The notes under the pieces: model-generated
What the model was told of the DNA's origin: nothing
Databases searched by the model: none
Seen by the model: only the letters and a program-made list of their open reading frames with translations
NCBI GenBank assembly: GCA_025350985.1
Contig: JANXWU010000159.1
Span: 1-14,017, forward strand
Direction of reading: 5' to 3'
Origin: Spartobacteria bacterium
Lineage (GTDB): Bacteria; Verrucomicrobiota; Verrucomicrobiia; Chthoniobacterales; Chthoniobacteraceae
Length of the DNA: 14,017 bases
Translations under genes and position numbers: made by a program
Shown here: positions 7,155 through 14,017 of the stretch, in pieces
Position numbering within the stretch: the stretch's first letter is position 1
Layout of the letters: each line of letters begins with the position of its first letter

Positions 7155-8081
7155 GTGCAGAAACGGATCATCCTCGGAACCCGCGGGAGCGCGCTGGCGC
7201 TGGCGCAAGTTCGGCTCGTCGAGCAGGCATTGCGCGCCGCGATCGAGGGCATCGAAATCGAGGTAAAAAAAATCACCACGACCGGCGACCGCCGTCAGGA
7301 TCCGAATTTCCAAGTCGATACGCCGGCGGGGTTGAAAGGTCTTTTCACCAAGGAAATCCAGGACGCGATTCTTTCCGGCGAGATCAACGCAGCCGTGCAT
7401 AGCTTGAAGGACGTGCCCGGCGTCACGCCGGATGAACTCACCATCGCCGCCGTGCTCGAACGCGCACTGGCGTCGGATGTTTTGATTGCCAAAACCGCGA
7501 GAACTTTCGACGACTTGCCCCGCGGCGCCGGCGTGGGAACGAGCAGTGTGCGCCGCTCGCGGCTCCTGCGGTGGCGGCGCGGCGATCTGCGCGTCGAACC
7601 GCTTCGAGGCAACGTGCCGACGCGATTGCAAAAGCTGCGCGCGACGGAAAATCTCGACGCGATCGTGCTGGCGTGCGCGGGATTGGAGCGGCTCGGTTAT
7701 CAGATGATTGACGGTTCGATGGATTTCGACGGCGCGGCTTTGCGCACGCAGATTTTACCCGAGATGCCGCACGCCATCGGCCAGGGCGCAATCGCGCTGG
7801 AATGTCGCGCGGACGACGGCGACACGCGGACACTTTTTGGAAAAATCAATCACGCGCCCACCTTCACCTGCATCCGGGCCGAGCGGGAATTGCTGCGCCT
7901 CTTGAATGGCGACTGCACGCTGCCCGTCGGGGTGCGGACACAGCTTCTCGGCGGCAAGATTTTCTTGGAGGCGATCGTTTTCGGCGATGAAGGCGCGGAG
8001 CCGCGCGAGGCTCGAAATGAAGGCGAGGCCGATGAGCCGGAGGCGCTGGCGCAGCGGCTCTTCAGGCAGCTTTATTCCTAA
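7155..8081 (+). CDS. hemC: Hydroxymethylbilane synthase (porphobilinogen deaminase)
   Basis: This enzyme polymerises four porphobilinogen molecules into hydroxymethylbilane in cytoplasmic tetrapyrrole synthesis. The 308 residues match the usual length (about 310). Visible signatures are G-T-R-G-S-A-L-A-L-A-Q (8-18), T-T-T-G-D-R (41-46), H-S-L-K-D-V-P (82-88, with the catalytic aspartate at 86), G-T-S-S-V-R-R (128-134), L-R-G-N-V (150-154) and Q-G-A-I-A-L-E-C-R (210-218). The dipyrromethane attachment site is G-D-C-T-L-P-V-G, with Cys at 254. GTG at 7155 is chosen because the family motif starts eight residues in. The frame is open to a TTG at 7122, giving 11 more unlikely residues. A 5-bp stem cgcgg-N6-ccgcg (7140-7155) ends on the first base of the start codon. 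The next gene begins one base after the stop, so the two form an operon. No hemA is present upstream. Confidence 0.96.
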   Translation: MQKRIILGTRGSALALAQVRLVEQALRAAIEGIEIEVKKITTTGDRRQDPNFQVDTPAGLKGLFTKEIQDAILSGEINAAVHSLKDVPGVTPDELTIAAVLERALASDVLIAKTARTFDDLPRGAGVGTSSVRRSRLLRWRRGDLRVEPLRGNVPTRLQKLRATENLDAIVLACAGLERLGYQMIDGSMDFDGAALRTQILPEMPHAIGQGAIALECRADDGDTRTLFGKINHAPTFTCIRAERELLRLLNGDCTLPVGVRTQLLGGKIFLEAIVFGDEGAEPREARNEGEADEPEALAQRLFRQLYS

Positions 8082-8082
8082 A

Positions 8083-9606
8083 ATGGCACGAGAGAAATCA
8101 CACAGCGGCATTTGCTATCTCGCGGGCGCGGGGCCGGGCGATCCAGGTTTGGTGACCATTCGCGCGAAGGAAGTGATCGAGCAGGCGGACGTGATCCTTT
8201 ACGACTCGCTGGTCAATCCAGAGATTCTGAAATGGGCGCGCGCGGACGCCGAGGTCGTCTTCGCGGGCAAATCCGCGGGCGATCACAAAGTGCCGCAGGA
8301 TCACATCAACGCGCTCCTCGTGGATAAAGCGCGCGCAGGGAAAATCGTCGTACGGCTGAAGGGCGGCGATCCGTTTTTGTTCGGGCGCGGCGGGGAGGAG
8401 GCCGAGGTTCTGGCGAAGGCAGGACTGCATTTTGAAGTAATCCCCGGCGTCACTTCGGCCATCGCCGTTCCGGCTTACGCAGGCATTCCGCTGACGCACC
8501 GCGACCACAGTTCGCAGGTGACGATTTTTACCGGACACGAATATCCGGCGAAGATCGAGACGGCGCTCGACTACAAACAACTCGCGTCGCTGCCGGGCAC
8601 GAAAGTGATGCTCATGGGCTTCCAGCGCATCGGCGAGATCGCGCAGAAATTGATCGATGAAGGCGCCGCGCCGACGACGCCGATTGCGATGATCCGCTGG
8701 GGCACGATGGGCCGCCAACAGACGATCACGGGCGAGTTGCACAACATCGCGGGCATCGCCGAGTTGGCTGATTTTGGCAAACCTGCGCTGTCGGTAATCG
8801 GCGACGTCGTGAAGCTGCGCGGGACGTTGAACTGGTTTGAGACGCGTCCGCTTTTTGGGAAACGGATCGTCGTGACGCGCTCGCGCGAACAGGCGAGCGG
8901 CCTCGTCGCGGCGCTGCGGAATCTCGGCGCAAATGTGTCCGAACTCCCGACGATTCGTATCGAGCCCCCGGCGGATTTGCGCGCGTTCGGGCAGATGGTG
9001 CAGGACGCACACACGTACGACTGGATCGTGTTCACCAGCGTCAACGGCGTGAACAAATTCTTCGATCTCTTTTATAAACTTTACGACGACGCACGCGACA
9101 TCGGCGGCGTGCGCATCGCAGCCATTGGCTCGGCCACGGCGCAGCGACTCGATGATTTCCATTTCAAAGTCGATCTCCAACCGGAGAAAGCGGTCGCGTC
9201 GGAAGTGGCGCGGATGTTCGAAAAAGACAGCTCGATCGAAAACTTGAAGCTGCTTTACGTGCGCGGGGAACTGGCCAGCGACATCATTCCAACGCGGCTC
9301 AAGGAAATGGGGGCCATCGTCGATGACGCGATCGCCTACCGCACCGTGCCGGAGACGGCGGACACGAGCGGCGCGATGGCGCGGTTTCGCGCGGAGGGTG
9401 CGGATTTGATCACGTTCACAAGCAGTTCGACGGCGGAAAATTTCGTCGCGCTGGGACTGCCGCTGCCGGCGGAACTGAAGATTGCGAGCATCGGCCCCGT
9501 CACTTCGGCGACCCTGCGCAAGCTCGCGCTCGACGTGGATGTCGAGGCGTCCAAACACGACGTGGACGGACTGGTGGCGGCGATTCGAAAATTTTACGCG
9601 CTTTGA
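8083..9606 (+). CDS. Fused uroporphyrinogen-III C-methyltransferase / uroporphyrinogen-III synthase
   Basis: This 507-residue bifunctional cytoplasmic enzyme has a CobA-type SUMT domain at about residues 8-255 and a HemD domain at about 258-507. SUMT marks are Y-L-A-G-A-G-P-G-D-P-G-L (12-23), R-L-K-G-G-D-P-F-L-F-G-R-G (91-103) and P-G-V-T-S (121-125), the S-adenosylmethionine-binding and catalytic elements. The HemD half starts at R-I-V-V-T-R-S-R-E-Q and includes W-I-V-F-T-S-V-N-G-V, later D-L-I-T-F-T-S-S-S-T, with I-G-P-V-T near the end. HemD closes hydroxymethylbilane to uroporphyrinogen III. SUMT then methylates it to precorrin-2, the branch toward sirohaem, cobalamin or haem d1. ATG at 8083 follows the hemC stop by one base. 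The SirC/CysG dehydrogenase and ferrochelatase domains are absent, so those steps must be encoded elsewhere. Such cobA-hemD fusions are known in several phyla. Confidence 0.95.
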   Translation: MAREKSHSGICYLAGAGPGDPGLVTIRAKEVIEQADVILYDSLVNPEILKWARADAEVVFAGKSAGDHKVPQDHINALLVDKARAGKIVVRLKGGDPFLFGRGGEEAEVLAKAGLHFEVIPGVTSAIAVPAYAGIPLTHRDHSSQVTIFTGHEYPAKIETALDYKQLASLPGTKVMLMGFQRIGEIAQKLIDEGAAPTTPIAMIRWGTMGRQQTITGELHNIAGIAELADFGKPALSVIGDVVKLRGTLNWFETRPLFGKRIVVTRSREQASGLVAALRNLGANVSELPTIRIEPPADLRAFGQMVQDAHTYDWIVFTSVNGVNKFFDLFYKLYDDARDIGGVRIAAIGSATAQRLDDFHFKVDLQPEKAVASEVARMFEKDSSIENLKLLYVRGELASDIIPTRLKEMGAIVDDAIAYRTVPETADTSGAMARFRAEGADLITFTSSSTAENFVALGLPLPAELKIASIGPVTSATLRKLALDVDVEASKHDVDGLVAAIRKFYAL

Positions 9607-9620
9607 ACTTCAGGTAGTGG

Positions 9621-9799
9621 CACAGTTTGAAAAAGCGCGTGTCATTCTGAGCGCAGTGGAGTTCGCCTTGCGAACGGAACGGAGTCGAAGAATCTCTTGG
9701 ACTTCCCCGTGCAGTGGCACGCCGACAAACAGTTCAAGAGATTCTTCGACTCCGCAAAGCCTTCGCTCAGAATGACAGATCGCATTTTTTTAAACTGTG
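9621..9799. repeat. Long hairpin element, copy 1
   Basis: The core at 9641-9776 is bounded by gtcattctgagcg and its exact inverse cgctcagaatgac (9764-9776). A second paired block, cggagtcgaagaatctc, recurs inverted as gagattcttcgactccg. Outer arms extend the symmetry to cacagttt (9621-9628) and aaactgtg (9792-9799). The left arm carries its own small hairpin gttcgc-ctt-gcgaac, and the apex has cgtgc-agtg-gcacg. It has no coding potential that I credit. It fills almost all of the gap between cobA-hemD and the TPR-redoxin gene, so it would be transcribed as a very long stem if read through. Likely a dispersed REP/MITE-like repeat. Confidence 0.88.
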
Positions 9800-9826
9800 T
9801 CCTTCCCGAACTTCATGCCTTACCCG

Positions 9827-12124
9827 ATGCGCTCGTTCTTCGCCGCGCTCACTTGTCTCCTCATTGCAGGCCGGACGGAGGCGGATGAAAGTGCCGCCAA
9901 GCCTGATGCCAGGCCGATTCCGGGGCATTCGATTCACGGCGAAGCCTTCAATCAGGGGCCGCGCCGTCAGGCGGTGCTGATGGGTGCGGACAAAGTCGGG
10001 GACATCCATTTCCCGATCACGACGCAGAGCGCGGACGCACAGGCTTTTTTCAACCAGGGCGTCGGACAACTGCACGGGTTTTGGTACTTCGAGGCGGAGC
10101 GTTCGTTCCGGCAGGTCGCGCTGCTCGATCCCGATTGCGCGATGGCGCGCTGGGGGCTCGCGATGGCGAACATCAACAACCCGAAACGCGCGCAGGAATT
10201 CATCCAACAAGCCGTGAAGCTCAAAGACAAGGCGTCGCCGAAAGAGCGCGCGTGGGTGGATGCGCTGGCGGCCTATTCCGTGGGAGAAAAGAAGGATAAC
10301 AAAGTGCGGCGCGGGGAATTGGTGAAGGCGTTGGAAAAGATCAGCTTCGACTTTCCCGACGACATCGAATTGAAGGCGTTTCTCGTTTTCCACCTCTGGG
10401 ACAACTCGATGCACGGACTGCCGCTCGCGAGTCATCAAGCCATCGATGCACTCGCGAAGGAAGTGCTGGCGCAGCAGCCGGCGCATCCGATTCACCACTA
10501 CCTCATCCACCTCTGGAACTACGAGGACGACCGCCGCGCGCTCGCCGATGCCGCGCAGTGCGGGCAGAGCGCGCCGGCCATCGCGCACATGTGGCACATG
10601 AGCGGCCACACTTTTACGAAACTAAAACGCTACGCCGATGCCGCGTGGCAGCAGGAGGCAAGCGCGCGCGTCGATCACGAGCACACGATGCGGCTGCGCC
10701 TGTTGCCCGAGGAAATCCACAACTACGCCCACAACAACGACTGGCTGATTGAAGACCTCACGTTCATCGGCCGGCTGCGTGAGGCGGTGGAATTGGCGCG
10801 CAATTTGGTGGAGCTGCCGCGCCTCTCGCCGCGGCACACGATTGTGGGCAAGGATAATGTCGATGACGAAAAATCGGGCCACCTGATGGGCGAGCGGCGG
10901 CTGCTGCAAATCCTGCCGCGCTTCGAATTGTGGGACGAACTTTGCGCGCTCGACGGGACGATTTATCTCGCGCCGTACGACGACTCGGTGGACGAAATGA
11001 AACGACTGCGGACGCTCGGCCTGGCGTGGCTGATGAAGGGCGACCGGGCGCGCGGTGATGAAAAACGCGACGCGATTCAGGCGCGCGTGACGAAGGCTCG
11101 CGCGCAACGCTACGCCGACGCGGACGAGGCCGAGCGCAAAGGCAAAAAGGAGAACAAGCCGTCGGATCAAATCGCCAAAGCGATGGCGGATGCGATGCAG
11201 AAATTCGGACGCGAAATCGACGAGGGCGAAAAGCTGATCGCAGAGTTGCAGTTGTATCGCGCGCTCGAGGGGGGCGAGGTTGCCGTGGCGAAAGCGGAAT
11301 TGGCGAAATGGAGCGACCTGCCGAAAGAACGACTGGTGACGCTGCACGCGCGGCTTGGCGATTTGAAGAAGGCCGAGGAACTGGCGCGCGCGCTGGTGAA
11401 GAAAGAGGAGGGTCAAGTGCTGCCGCTGGCGCTGCTGACGGACGTGCTCTGGCGGGCGGACAAGAAAGCCGAGGCACGGGACACCTTCAAAAAACTCCGC
11501 GAACTCAGCGCGCAAGCCGATCTCAGCCTGCCGGCTTTCCAGCGCCTGGCCCCGCTCGCGGCGGAATTGCAGCTCGCGGACTGGCGGCCCGAATTGAAAT
11601 GGCCTGCCGACAGCGGCGTGCGGCCGGCGCTCGATTCGCTGGGGCCGTTTCGCTGGCAGCCGTCCGCCGCGCCGTCGTGGGAACTGACCGACCAAGCCGG
11701 ACAGCCGCACCGTCTCGCCGATTATTCCGGCAAACCGGTGCTGGTCATTTTCTATCTCGGGCACGGCTGCACGCAGTGCATCGAACAACTCAACATCTTT
11801 GCGCCGGAAGCCCACGCGTTCGCCGAAGCTGGCATTTCCATGGTCGCCGTGAGCAGCGACGACGCGAACGCGCTGCCGAAAACTTTTGCGTTGATGAAGG
11901 AAAAGGACGCGACTCCATTCCCGATTGTCTCGAACCCGACGCTCGACGTTTTCAAGGCGTACCACGCCTTCGATGAATTCGAAAACACACCGCTGCACGG
12001 CGCGTTTCTCATCGACGGCCACGGCCTTGTGCGCTGGCAGGACATCAGCTTTGAGCCGTTTCGTGATGCGAAGTGGCTGCTGGGCGAGGCGAAACGATTG
12101 TTGGCCCTCGCGCCGAAAAAATAG
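9827..12124 (+). CDS. Exported TPR protein with C-terminal redoxin (AhpC/TSA-like) domain
   Basis: This 765-residue protein starts with a probable Sec signal peptide, M-R-S-F-F-A-A-L-T-C-L-L-I-A-G, cut near residue 19. A TPR-like region begins at about 73 (F-F-N-Q-G-V-G-Q-L-H-G-F-W-Y-F-E-A-E-R-S-F) and continues L-D-P-D-C-A-M-A-R-W-G. Histidine clusters follow: H-P-I-H-H-Y-L-I-H (220-228) and H-M-W-H-M-S-G-H (254-261). Residues about 615-765 form a thioredoxin-fold domain with C-T-Q-C at 648-651 and a later D-E-F-E-N-T-P-L-H-G-A-F-L-I-D segment. Predicted role: periplasmic thiol-disulfide or peroxide chemistry tied to a protein-binding TPR scaffold; the substrate is unknown. ATG at 9827 is preferred. 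An ATG at 9815 is possible. The GTG at 9797 is unlikely because it lies in the arm of the preceding hairpin element. No clear ribosome binding site is seen. Confidence 0.85.
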   Translation: MRSFFAALTCLLIAGRTEADESAAKPDARPIPGHSIHGEAFNQGPRRQAVLMGADKVGDIHFPITTQSADAQAFFNQGVGQLHGFWYFEAERSFRQVALLDPDCAMARWGLAMANINNPKRAQEFIQQAVKLKDKASPKERAWVDALAAYSVGEKKDNKVRRGELVKALEKISFDFPDDIELKAFLVFHLWDNSMHGLPLASHQAIDALAKEVLAQQPAHPIHHYLIHLWNYEDDRRALADAAQCGQSAPAIAHMWHMSGHTFTKLKRYADAAWQQEASARVDHEHTMRLRLLPEEIHNYAHNNDWLIEDLTFIGRLREAVELARNLVELPRLSPRHTIVGKDNVDDEKSGHLMGERRLLQILPRFELWDELCALDGTIYLAPYDDSVDEMKRLRTLGLAWLMKGDRARGDEKRDAIQARVTKARAQRYADADEAERKGKKENKPSDQIAKAMADAMQKFGREIDEGEKLIAELQLYRALEGGEVAVAKAELAKWSDLPKERLVTLHARLGDLKKAEELARALVKKEEGQVLPLALLTDVLWRADKKAEARDTFKKLRELSAQADLSLPAFQRLAPLAAELQLADWRPELKWPADSGVRPALDSLGPFRWQPSAAPSWELTDQAGQPHRLADYSGKPVLVIFYLGHGCTQCIEQLNIFAPEAHAFAEAGISMVAVSSDDANALPKTFALMKEKDATPFPIVSNPTLDVFKAYHAFDEFENTPLHGAFLIDGHGLVRWQDISFEPFRDAKWLLGEAKRLLALAPKK

Positions 12125-12140
12125 CGCCCGCTACTTTTTC
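12115..12140. terminator. Bidirectional terminator-like hairpin between convergent genes
   Basis: The sequence gaaaaa-a-tagc, loop gccc, then gcta-c-tttttc forms an almost complete 11-bp stem with one mismatch. It has an A-run on one side and a T-run on the other, so it could act in both directions. Both TAG stop codons (12122-12124 on plus, 12131-12133 on minus) are embedded in the stem. The GC core is short, so strength is uncertain. Confidence 0.6.
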
Positions 12141-12792
12141 TCCGGCACAATTTTTTTCACCCGCACCGCGCGAAACGCCGAACTGGTCTGGTAGGTCGCG
12201 ATGCCGAATGGCAGCGACTCGTCAATCTCGCCATGACGGAGCGCGAGCTTGTGGCCCTCGGTTTTCAGATCGACGTATTTTTCGTCGTCGATCCACGCCT
12301 CGACTTTCGCGGGGGTGACGCGGACGCGGACGCGATACCATTTGTCGTTTTTGATGCCCATCGTCTTGGTCGTCTCATTTTCCGACGCGTCCTGTCCGTC
12401 GATGGATGAGATGCCAACGACACCGCCTCCCCATCCGCCGACGAGAAATGTCACCGCGCTCTCGCCGACCGGAAAAGTCACGGCGCAGAAGAAATCGCTG
12501 CCGTTGATTTTCATCGCCTCGACGACCACCTCGTAGTTCATCTTCGGCATTTCCCTAGTCCAGGTGATGCCGTTGAGCCCGTCGGTGTTGTCGATCAGGA
12601 TCGCCGATTTGCCTTCCTTAAAATCCTTCTTCACCTCGACATTTCCCTCGGTCGAAAAGCCCGACTTTTTCCACCCATCGAGCGACTTCCCGTCGAACAT
12701 CATCGTCTCATCGGACGCAGGTTTCTCTGTGCCCGTTGCAAAAAAACCGCGCCGTAGAGCGCAGCCGACGTGAGGAAAACGGAGCGGTTCAT
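12131..12792 (-). CDS. Secreted DUF1080 (3-keto-disaccharide hydrolase-like) protein, frame broken in signal peptide
   Basis: The body is a DUF1080/LamG-like beta-sandwich, starting M-F-D-G-K-S-L-D-G-W and including K-N-D-K-W-Y-R-V-R-V-R-V and A-W-I-D-D-E-K-Y-V-D-L. This family contains glycoside-active 3-keto-hydrolases and many uncharacterised secreted proteins. The body's frame has no proper signal peptide upstream. A good one, M-N-R-S-V-F-L-T-S-A-A-L-Y-G-A-V-F, starts at ATG 12792 in a different frame. The two frames meet at seven consecutive A on the plus strand (12740-12746). One extra base there, or a -1 shift during expression, gives a continuous protein of about 220 residues with ...A-V-F-F-A-T-G-T-E-K-P-A-S-D-E. 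The uncorrected body frame is open from 12829, but its N-terminus (M-L-F-R-R-R-R-E-T) is implausible. Coordinates assume the joined gene. A sequencing indel, a real mutation and slippage are all possible. Confidence 0.75.
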
Positions 12793-12854
12793 GGAGCGGC
12801 ATTGTTTCGCGCCGGCGGCGAAAGAGCAAGTTTCCACGGCGTCCGGCAATAACT

Positions 12855-13009
12855 CAGTTTGAACAAAGCGATCTGTCATTCTGAGCGCAGTGGAGTTCGC
12901 CAGAGCGAACGGAACGGAGTCGAAGAATCTCATGCACTTCCCCGTGCCGCGGCACGCCGAAAGGGTTCAAGAGATTCTTCGACTCCGCCAAGCCTGCGCT
13001 CAGAATGAC
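12855..13009. repeat. Long hairpin element, copy 2
   Basis: The core at 12875-13009 runs from gtcattctgagcg to cgctcagaatgac and matches copy 1 at roughly nine bases in ten by eye, in the same orientation. The left flank cagtttgaacaaagcgatct also matches copy 1's outer arm, but the right outer arm (aaactgtg) is missing. The internal hairpins are kept with different loops: gttcgc-caga-gcgaac, and an apex cgtgc-cgcg-gcacg. It lies between the divergent DUF1080 and ThuA genes. Confidence 0.88.
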
Positions 13010-13156
13010 ACGCCGCTACCGGACATCTTGAAGCTTTTCCCGCCTGGCAATCGCGGGAGTTTGCGATGGGAATTGCGAACGCCGGACACGCTGTTTAGTC
13101 TGTGCGCCCGCCCGACTAAGGTTCCCGCATTTGCGGAATTCCTCTTCGACTCCTCC

Positions 13157-14017
13157 ATGAAAACAAAACTTCTGTTCCTCGTTGCCATTTCGTTTTTCAC
13201 CGTTCTCGCCGCGCGTGCGGAAGGGCCGTTGCGCGTCTTCATTCGCTCCGGTCCGAAAACCCACGGGCCGGGCGCGCACGATCATCCGTCGTTTTTGAAA
13301 GACTGGTTGCCGCTGCTAAATCAGCGCGGCGCGAAGGCCGACGGCTCGTTGGAGTTTCCCACCGACGCGCAACTGGCGCAGACCGACGTGCTCATCATCG
13401 ACCGCGACGAGGGCGGCGAGATGAAGCCGGAGGAAAAGGCGGCGTTGGAAAAATTTGTGAAACGCGGCGGTGGTCTCGTCGTGCTGCACGCCGCGACGGT
13501 CACGAAAACGGACGCGAGTTGCGACTGGTACAAAAACCTGATCGGTGGCGCGTGGCGCTGGGGCACGACCAAATGGCTGGAGGGAAAAGAGTCGCTCTAT
13601 TTTACCGACCGCGACAATCCGGTCACGCGGGACGCGTCGAATTTCGACCTGGACGACGAGATTTACTACGACATGGATTTGTCGGAAAAAATCCGCGTCC
13701 TCGCCGCAGCCTACACGCCCAATGCGTCCGGCGCCCGGGCGGGGAAAGGGCAGGCGCGCGCGCAAAAGCTCACGGCGGGCGGGAAGGTCAGCGTGTACGA
13801 CATCCAGCCGCAGATGTGGCTGTACGAAAACAAGCTCGCCGAGGGCGCGGACTACCGCGCATTCGTCTCGATTCCCGGTCACATGCACGTCAATTTCTCG
13901 CGTCCAAATTTCCGCGCGATTTTGCTGCGCGGCATCGCGTGGGCAGGCCGGCGGGCGAACACCGATGAACTCTGCGCGAAGGATGAACTGGCGGCTCTGC
14001 GTTACCCCGAAGGCGGG
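13157..14017 (+). CDS. Secreted ThuA-domain protein, 3' end outside the window
   Basis: This frame is open from ATG 13157 to the end of the window (287 codons, no stop). It begins with a clear signal peptide, M-K-T-K-L-L-F-L-V-A-I-S-F-F-T-V-L-A-A-R-A, with cleavage likely after A-R-A. The mature part is a ThuA-like (class I glutamine amidotransferase-fold) domain: L-R-V-F-I-R-S-G-P-K-T-H-G-P-G-A-H-D-H, T-D-V-L-I-I-D-R-D-E-G-G, R-G-G-G-L-V-V-L-H-A-A, and near the end I-P-G-H-M-H-V-N-F-S-R-P-N-F-R-A-I-L-L-R-G-I-A-W-A. ThuA proteins are linked to sugar utilisation, but their chemistry is mostly uncharacterised. In Planctomycetota and Verrucomicrobiota the domain is often followed by dehydrogenase, HEAT-repeat and cytochrome c parts, so a much longer protein is possible. 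No Shine-Dalgarno site is visible. It diverges from DUF1080. Confidence 0.85.
   Translation, partial: MKTKLLFLVAISFFTVLAARAEGPLRVFIRSGPKTHGPGAHDHPSFLKDWLPLLNQRGAKADGSLEFPTDAQLAQTDVLIIDRDEGGEMKPEEKAALEKFVKRGGGLVVLHAATVTKTDASCDWYKNLIGGAWRWGTTKWLEGKESLYFTDRDNPVTRDASNFDLDDEIYYDMDLSEKIRVLAAAYTPNASGARAGKGQARAQKLTAGGKVSVYDIQPQMWLYENKLAEGADYRAFVSIPGHMHVNFSRPNFRAILLRGIAWAGRRANTDELCAKDELAALRYPEGG

Noticed and set aside
7036..7266. Small plus-strand protein starting K-I-R-V-N-L-W
   Set aside because: It is a translation of the right arm of the cacagattt repeat followed by the wrong frame of hemC, not a gene.
8098..9558. Very long open frame on the minus strand opposite cobA-hemD (486 codons)
   Set aside because: It is an antisense shadow caused by high GC and codon bias. 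Its translation is rich in R, H and D without any recognisable motif, while the plus strand has clear SUMT and HemD signatures.
10622..12022. Long minus-strand open frame opposite the TPR-redoxin gene (466 codons)
   Set aside because: It is the same kind of antisense shadow. The plus-strand protein has a signal peptide and a CTQC redoxin domain.
12700..12933. Separate 77-codon minus-strand gene
   Set aside because: Its only credible part is the signal peptide from 12792, which is better explained as the displaced start of DUF1080. The upstream part is repeat sequence.
9621..13009. Composite transposon bounded by the two hairpin elements
   Set aside because: There is no transposase between them, the copies are direct and self-palindromic, and the intervening genes look chromosomal. 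Independent insertion is simpler.
13010..13156. Regulatory site upstream of the ThuA gene (ttagtc-N13-gactaa at 13095-13119)
   Set aside because: A single 6-bp inverted repeat with a 13-base loop is expected by chance at this scale. Nothing else stands out in the gap.

Overview
The window is high-GC bacterial DNA, densely coding on both strands. The gene set points to a member of the Verrucomicrobiota. It has an ECF sigma factor of the Rhodopirellula/Verrucomicrobium type coupled to a FecR-LamG membrane protein, a secreted DUF1080 protein, a ThuA-domain protein and a large secreted TPR-redoxin protein. Strong Shine-Dalgarno sites are rare. This assignment rests on family recognition, not on a marker gene such as 16S.

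Layout. 1-1375 (+): a 71-residue protein of unknown function, then the ribosome-assembly GTPase Obg, probably co-transcribed. 1431-3633 (-): a phosphotransacetylase catalytic gene followed by a separate P-loop/DRTGG gene, so the two halves of a long-form Pta appear as two polypeptides in reversed order. 3746-4540 (+): a PHP-family histidinol-phosphatase, divergent from pta. 4625-6792 (+): the ECF sigma factor and its overlapping FecR-LamG partner. 6793-7154: a non-coding stretch made largely of nested inverted repeats. 7155-9606 (+): hemC and a cobA-hemD fusion, one base apart, which together take porphobilinogen to uroporphyrinogen III and on to precorrin-2. 9827-12124 (+): an exported TPR protein with a C-terminal CTQC redoxin domain. 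12131-12792 (-): a DUF1080 protein whose signal peptide is out of frame with its body at a run of seven A/T. 13157-end (+): a ThuA-domain protein that runs off the window.

The housekeeping part (Obg, Pta, HisJ, HemC/CobA-HemD) looks ordinary. The right third (exported redoxin, DUF1080, ThuA) looks like the secreted or periplasmic carbohydrate and redox repertoire common in Planctomycetota and Verrucomicrobiota.

The most unusual content is non-coding. Two near-identical long hairpin elements of about 135 bp lie at 9621-9799 and 12855-13009, and their differences fall mainly in predicted loops. A different nested inverted-repeat element lies at 6816-7061, and a possible degenerate relative of the hairpin family lies at about 1398-1447. 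I see no clear undescribed multi-gene system. The best leads are these repeats, the split Pta, the FecR-LamG sensor and the frameshifted DUF1080 gene. There is no tRNA, rRNA, CRISPR array or transposase gene that I can support.
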